From: Hymenobacter chitinivorans DSM 11115
GTDB taxonomy: Bacteria > Bacteroidota > Bacteroidia > Cytophagales > Hymenobacteraceae
Direction: 5' to 3'
NCBI RefSeq assembly: GCF_002797555.1
Contig: NZ_PGFA01000001.1
Location: 1 to 64,000, forward strand
Length of the DNA stretch: 64,000 bases
A program made the position numbers and the translations under genes. Shown here piece by piece: positions 59,797 through 64,000 of the stretch. Under the pieces are notes generated by a model. It saw nothing but the letters and a program-made list of their open reading frames with translations, ran no database searches and had not been told where the DNA came from. Within the stretch, counting starts at the first letter, position 1, and the number at the start of each line of letters is the position of its first letter.

Positions 59797-61026
59797 TTAG
59801 TGGCTGTGGTCGAGGGCGGGCTCGGGCACCGCAATTTCCCGGCCGGGATACACCAGCAGGGCCTGTTCGAGGCAGGTCAGGGCCCGGTCCAGGTCGGCGC
59901 AGTTGAGCACGTAGGCCATCCGGATTTGCTGCCGGCCCAGGCCCTTGGTGGCGTAAAAGCCGCTGGCCGGCGACAACATCACCGTTTCATTTTCATAAGC
60001 AAACGATTCGAGCAGCCACTGACAGAACCGGTCGCAGTCGTCGACGGGCAGGTGGGCCATGACGTAGAACGCGCCCCCGGGTACGGGGCACTGCACGCCG
60101 GGGATGGCTTGCAGGCGGCGCACCATCAGGTCGCGCCGGGCCAGGTATTCGGCCTTGGTGTGGTCGAAGTAGCTCTCGGGCAGCTCCGAAGCGGCTTCGG
60201 CCAGCACCTGAGCCAAGCCGGGCGGACTAATCCGCATCTGGGCAAACTTGAAGGCGGCCAGCTGCAGGGCCTTGTTCTTGGTAACAAAAGCCCCGATGCG
60301 GGCCCCGCAGGAACTGTAGCGCTTCGAAATCGTGTCGAGCACTACCAGGTGCTCGTCGGCTCCTTGCAGGTGCAGGGCGCTGACGTATTCCCGGTCGTAG
60401 CAGAACTCCCGGTAGGCCTCATCCGAGAGCAGGTACAGGTTGTGGCGCACGCACAGGTCCTTGAGCAGCTCGAGCTCCTGCCGGCTGTAAACGTAGCCCG
60501 TGGGGTTGTTGGGGGTGCACAGCAGCAAGGCCTTGGTGCGGGGCGTGATGCGGCGCTCAAACTCCTCGATGGGCGGCAGGGCAAAGCCGTCGGCCAGGTA
60601 AGACGTGACGGGCACAATGCGCACGTCGGTAGCCACGGCAAAGGCGGTGTAGGCCCCGTAAAAAGGCTCGGGAATGATGAGCTCGTCGCCGGGGTTGAGG
60701 CAGCACATCAGGGCAAAGAAAATAGCCTCGCTGCCACCCGTCGTCACCAGAATATCGTCGACGCTGACCGGAATGCCGACCCGCTGGTAGTAGGCGGCCA
60801 GCTTGCGGCGGTAGCTCAGGTAGCCCGCCGTGGGGCTGTATTCCAGCACCCGGATGTCGGCCTGCTGCACGGCCGCCACCATGGTGGGCGGGGTTTCAAT
60901 GTCGGGCTGGCCGATGTTGAGGTGGTGCACGTGCACACCGCGCTGCTTGGCGGCGTCGGCGAAGGGCGTGAGCCGGCGGTACGGCGACAACGGCATAGCG
61001 TGGCCACGCTGCGAGACTTCTAACAT
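59797..61026 (-). CDS. Class I/II aminotransferase, aspartate-aminotransferase-like
   Basis: 409 residues from ATG 61026; an in-frame start at 61104 is less likely. PLP-binding lysine K235 lies in DTISKRYSSCGARIG. Other family features are HLNIGQPDIETPP, ILVTTGGSEAIFFAL, LLLCTPNNPTGYVYSRQEL and LLSDEAYREFCYD. It transfers amino groups to 2-oxo acids; the exact pair (aspartate, alanine or aromatic) cannot be told. The divergent DinB gene begins 125 bp away. Confidence 0.93.
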   Translation of the reverse strand: MLEVSQRGHAMPLSPYRRLTPFADAAKQRGVHVHHLNIGQPDIETPPTMVAAVQQADIRVLEYSPTAGYLSYRRKLAAYYQRVGIPVSVDDILVTTGGSEAIFFALMCCLNPGDELIIPEPFYGAYTAFAVATDVRIVPVTSYLADGFALPPIEEFERRITPRTKALLLCTPNNPTGYVYSRQELELLKDLCVRHNLYLLSDEAYREFCYDREYVSALHLQGADEHLVVLDTISKRYSSCGARIGAFVTKNKALQLAAFKFAQMRISPPGLAQVLAEAASELPESYFDHTKAEYLARRDLMVRRLQAIPGVQCPVPGGAFYVMAHLPVDDCDRFCQWLLESFAYENETVMLSPASGFYATKGLGRQQIRMAYVLNCADLDRALTCLEQALLVYPGREIAVPEPALDHSH

Positions 61027-61151
61027 GGGCCGAAAAAGGGTAACACCGACCGGAAACGACCGGGGCGGTGGTGAGAAAAAGCATTTCGAATCAGCAAAAA
61101 GCAAACAAAAAGGCGTTCTAACAAGAATATCCTTTGCCGGTTAGTCTACTT

Positions 61152-61685
61152 ATGCACCCTCCCAACCTTCCGGAAGTATGGCTGCGCGGGCCGCTGCCCG
61201 GCGTGCCGCCCCTGCTGCAGCCCGTGGCCCACGCCCTGCTGCAGGCCCGCGAGGAACTGCAGGCCCAGCTCCTCGATTTTCCCGCCGACCAGCTCTGGCA
61301 GCAACCCGGCGGAGTGGCCTCGGTGGGCTTTCACCTGCAGCACCTGCGCGGGGTACTCGACCGGCTGCTGACCTACGCCCGGGGCGAAGCCCTGAGCCCG
61401 GTGCAGTTGCAAGCCCTGCAGCAGGAAGGGCAGGCGCCGGCGGCGGGAGGCACGGTCGGGGAGCTGGTAGCGGCCTTCAACGCGCAAGTAGATGCCGCCC
61501 TGGTTCAGCTAAAGGCCACGCCGGAAGCTACCCTAACCGAAGTCCGGGGCGTGGGCCGGGCCCAGCTGCCGTCCACGGTGCTGGGCCTGCTGGTGCACGC
61601 AGCGGAGCACACCATGCGCCACCTCGGCCAACTGCTGGTCACGGCCCGGGTGCTGCGGGCAGCGGGTTTTGGGCAGCATGGATAA
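61152..61685 (+). CDS. DinB-family protein, second copy
   Basis: 177 residues from ATG 61152. A first helix with GFHLQHLRGVLDRLLTYARGEAL and a late helix with LVHAAEHTMRHLGQLLVTARVL carry the histidines of the DinB metal site. It differs clearly from the copy at 13094. Its function in thiol transfer or metal binding is unknown. It is transcribed divergently from the aminotransferase. Confidence 0.88.
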   Translation: MHPPNLPEVWLRGPLPGVPPLLQPVAHALLQAREELQAQLLDFPADQLWQQPGGVASVGFHLQHLRGVLDRLLTYARGEALSPVQLQALQQEGQAPAAGGTVGELVAAFNAQVDAALVQLKATPEATLTEVRGVGRAQLPSTVLGLLVHAAEHTMRHLGQLLVTARVLRAAGFGQHG

Positions 61686-61825
61686 GGCTTGATTGCCAGG
61701 GGATTATTGCGTAACTTAGGAAAAGGCCACCGGTCTGCTGAGGGCTGGTGACGACGATTTTTTAACCGCGCTTCTATGCTGTAAGCTATACCTGCCCGGC
61801 TTTTTCCACCCTTCTGGCCAATCCG

Positions 61826-63304
61826 ATGATACACGGGCGAAGAAGTAGTGTGCGGCCTGCCTTTTTAGGGGCTGTTCTGGTTTGCTGCGCGCTGCTAGGG
61901 CCTCCAAGTGGAGCCGTAGCCGGCGGCGAGAAGCCGGACGCAGCCGTGAGCCGCGGCTCGGCGGCGGTGCTCTACCTACGCGCCCTTCTCGACACGGCCG
62001 CGCTGGGCGCCCCGGCTACTTACGCCCGCCTGGGCCTGCAGGCCGGGGCCGTAGTCCAGACCTTCTACGCGCAGCGGGGTTTCGAACCGGCCTGGACGGA
62101 TGCTTCCGCTGGCTGGAGTAGTCCGGCCCGGGAGGCGGTGCAGCTGCTGGGCCGGGCCCGGGAGTTTGGCCTGCGCCCGGCCACCTACGGCCACTCCCTG
62201 CTGGTTGCTCTGCCCGATTCGCTGGCGGCGGCCACCACCACCGACGCCCGCAGCCGGCAGCTGGCCACCTTCGAGCTGCGCCTCACCGATGCCCTGCTGC
62301 GTTACGCGGCCCACCTGCGCGCCGGGCAGCTCGACGCCCGCACTCTGCAGCCCGTCCCGCTCGGGGGCGAAGCAGCCCGGCAGGCCACCGCCGCGCTGGA
62401 GCAGGCCCTGGCCGCGGCAACCTTGGCGCCGGCCTTGCTGCAGGGCCAGCCCCGCAGCTTTACTTACCGGCAGGTGCAGCAGGCCTGGAGCCAGCAGCTG
62501 GCCGTCACCGATTCGCTGGGACTGACCGGCAACGAGGCCGACTTCCGGCGGGTGGCCGTGAATCTGGAGCGGCTGCGTTGGGAAACCCCGGCGGCCGATA
62601 CCGGCGAGGTGGCCCTGGTCAATATTCCGGCGTTTCGGCTGCAAATACTCAAGAATGGGCGGGTAGTGCAAAGCCACCGGGTGGTGGTGGGCAAGCCCGA
62701 AACGCCCACGCCCACGCTCAGCAGCCGGCTTATCGTTTTCGTGACGGCGCCCGACTGGCGGGTGCCCTATAGTATTGCCGTGCGCGAAATACTGCCCCAG
62801 CTCCAGGACGACCCCAGCTTCCTCTACGACAACCACTACCGTCTCTACGACGCCCGGGGCCGGCTGGTGAACCCCTGGCACGTGCCCTGGCGCACGGTCA
62901 CGCCCGAAACGTTTCCCTACACCATTCGGCAAACGGCGGGGCGGCACAATGCCCTGGGCAACATCGTGTTTTACTTCTCCAACCAGCACAGCGTCTTTCT
63001 GCACGACACGCCGGCGCGCAGCCTGTTTCAGCGGCCCCAGCGCGCCCTGAGCCACGGCTGCGTGCGGGTCGAGAAGCCGCTGGCCTTGGCTACCTACCTG
63101 CTGCGGCGCGAAAACCAGCAGGCGGCCCTGACCAGTGTGCGCCGCAGCATTGCCCAGCGCGAGAAGTGCCGCTTCGACCTGGCCCAGGGCCTGCCCCTGC
63201 AGATTCGCTACTACACCTGCCAGGCCGACAACGGCCGGCTGCAGTTTTATGCCGACGTGTACTGCCAGGACGAGCCCCTGCTGGCCGCTTTGTTTGGGCG
63301 CTAA
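61826..63304 (+). CDS. L,D-transpeptidase (YkuD/YcbB-like)
   Basis: 492 residues with a leader (AFLGAVLVCCALLGPPSGAVAGG). A helical scaffold domain (about 45-230) is followed by the catalytic domain, whose active site is LSHGCVRV (H410, C412, R414) with H393 in FLHDTP. The long insert before it (WRVPYSIAVREILPQLQDDPSFL) is the lid of the YcbB group. It cross-links peptidoglycan by 3-3 bonds in the periplasm. The catalytic triad appears intact. Confidence 0.93.
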   Translation: MIHGRRSSVRPAFLGAVLVCCALLGPPSGAVAGGEKPDAAVSRGSAAVLYLRALLDTAALGAPATYARLGLQAGAVVQTFYAQRGFEPAWTDASAGWSSPAREAVQLLGRAREFGLRPATYGHSLLVALPDSLAAATTTDARSRQLATFELRLTDALLRYAAHLRAGQLDARTLQPVPLGGEAARQATAALEQALAAATLAPALLQGQPRSFTYRQVQQAWSQQLAVTDSLGLTGNEADFRRVAVNLERLRWETPAADTGEVALVNIPAFRLQILKNGRVVQSHRVVVGKPETPTPTLSSRLIVFVTAPDWRVPYSIAVREILPQLQDDPSFLYDNHYRLYDARGRLVNPWHVPWRTVTPETFPYTIRQTAGRHNALGNIVFYFSNQHSVFLHDTPARSLFQRPQRALSHGCVRVEKPLALATYLLRRENQQAALTSVRRSIAQREKCRFDLAQGLPLQIRYYTCQADNGRLQFYADVYCQDEPLLAALFGR

Positions 63305-63486
63305 AGCCGCGCTGCCTACCCCCAACGGCCGGTTGATACCGCCTAAGCCGGGGTTGGTGTAATAAACTTCCGCCGCCCAGCGCGGCCCACTACCTTTCCA
63401 CTATCAATTGAACTCCAGAGTACTTGTCAGGGCCCGACCCGGGTACGTATGGTGGAGAAGGGATACAATTGGTTTGGAAGAGAAGT

Positions 63487-63518
63487 AAAAAAAGGCACCT
63501 AGTAAGGTGCCTTTTTTT
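63487..63518. terminator. Bidirectional terminator
   Basis: A perfect 14-bp stem AAAAAAAGGCACCT/AGGTGCCTTTTTTT with a 4-nt loop, between the convergent L,D-transpeptidase and helix-turn-helix genes. Confidence 0.92.
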
Positions 63519-63555
63519 GTGCGGGTTCGGCGCGGAGCAAAAAGCCGGGCCGCCG

Positions 63556-64000
63556 TTAGTGGCAGGCCCCAGTCACGGGCGTGGTCTGCCGGATCCGCTT
63601 CAGAGCTTTGCTCACGGTGACGTAGCTGATGGAGGGGGTGTAGCCGGCGCCCACCAAGAACTCGGCTAGCTGGCGCAGGCTCCAGGAGGCTTGCGGCTCG
63701 TCGGCCACCAGGTGAGTTAGGGCGGCTTCGGCGGCGGGGGTGAGCTTGGTGGGTGCGCCGCCCTGCACCGAGGCCGCCAGGTAGGCCGTGAGGCCCAGGC
63801 GGCGGTAGGCGCGGCGCATAGCGTACACCCGGTCGTCGGTGGTGCCCAGGCGCTGGGCGCAGGCCGCCGCCGAGTGGCCCGCGGCCCAGTACAGCAGCAC
63901 CTGAGCCCGATTGTGCTGCACCGGCAGCAAGTCGTTCTGGCGCAGGTAGTCGTCGAGCTGCTGGCGCTGCCGGAGAGTGAGGTGGAGAGTTTGCCGCTGG
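63556..64000 (-). CDS. IS630-like helix-turn-helix protein, N-terminus beyond right edge
   Basis: The frame is open to the right edge (at least 147 codons), starting in view with QRQTLHLTLRQRQQLDDYL. The helix-turn-helix AAACAQRLGTTDDRVYAMRRAYRRLGL and the basic ALTHLVADEPQASWSLRQLAEFL segment match the DNA-binding half of IS630 family transposases. The protein ends at PVTGACH with no DDE catalytic domain, so it is either an orphan first ORF or a truncated transposase. Whether a second ORF completes it cannot be seen. Confidence 0.7.
   Translation of the reverse strand, partial: QRQTLHLTLRQRQQLDDYLRQNDLLPVQHNRAQVLLYWAAGHSAAACAQRLGTTDDRVYAMRRAYRRLGLTAYLAASVQGGAPTKLTPAAEAALTHLVADEPQASWSLRQLAEFLVGAGYTPSISYVTVSKALKRIRQTTPVTGACH

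Overview
The window reads as chromosomal DNA from a high-GC member of the Bacteroidota, most likely Hymenobacter or a close relative in Hymenobacteraceae (inference). The evidence is as follows. Several secreted proteins (34397-35563, 45202-46530, 54823-56541) end in a YPNP-type C-terminal domain typical of type IX secretion cargo. There is a giant surface protein built of GTYTVT-ending Ig-like modules. Two possible minus-7 boxes match the Bacteroidota TAnnTTTG pattern. The gene set (ClpB, OmpA with calcium-type repeats, DUF72, DinB, pirins, CotH, class C beta-lactamase-like hydrolases) fits that group. No rRNA, tRNA, CRISPR array or complete insertion sequence was seen.

Layout. 1-3170: N-terminal 1,056 codons of a repetitive surface protein running off the left edge. 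3660-9919: an internally duplicated membrane protein, an SMP-30-like lipoprotein, small and membrane proteins, and clpB. 10066-12529: an AT-rich Abi-alpha (DUF4393) gene, a VapBC-type toxin-antitoxin pair and a coiled-coil protein. 12669-12961: a 21-bp tandem array in front of a DinB gene. 13640-17709: DUF1842, a pair of tandem membrane paralogues, a Crp-type regulator and an AhpD-like gene. 18145-22694: an ImmA/IrrE-type peptidase coupled to a two-TM protein, a GNAT acetyltransferase, DUF5996 and a PfkB sugar kinase. 23081-26956: a paoABC-type molybdenum aldehyde oxidoreductase operon. 27059-31790: an AT-rich cysteine-rich orphan, a methyltransferase, a serine hydrolase and a TPR lipoprotein. 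32043-36814: two DUF72 paralogues around an AraC regulator, a SnoaL-like protein, a polyhydroxybutyrate-depolymerase-like esterase and a glycine-zipper protein. 36878-41226: an S9 peptidase and an OmpA-family protein.

41792-44992 is the most coherent functional cluster. Four minus-strand genes (pirin, nitroreductase, pirin, OsmC peroxidase) face a divergent HxlR-type regulator with a conserved cysteine, and two palindromes lie in the shared promoter. This looks like an electrophile or quinone/peroxide response module. 45202-63304 holds a T9SS serine hydrolase, gluQ, endonuclease V, two membrane glycosyltransferases, two overlapping DUF1990-like genes, a PIG-L deacetylase, CotH, another serine hydrolase, a cytochrome b, an aminotransferase, a second DinB and an L,D-transpeptidase. 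The right edge cuts an IS630-like helix-turn-helix gene.

The least explained material is intergenic. There are inverted pairs of short-period repeats: heptamer-built around the nitroreductase, octamer-built between paoA and paoB, and a single octamer copy abutting the TTG start of endonuclease V. There is also a 42-bp array with an internal palindrome in each unit, the 21-bp array, and long hairpins at 45011-45130 and 48904-48988. None of these is accounted for by the genes.
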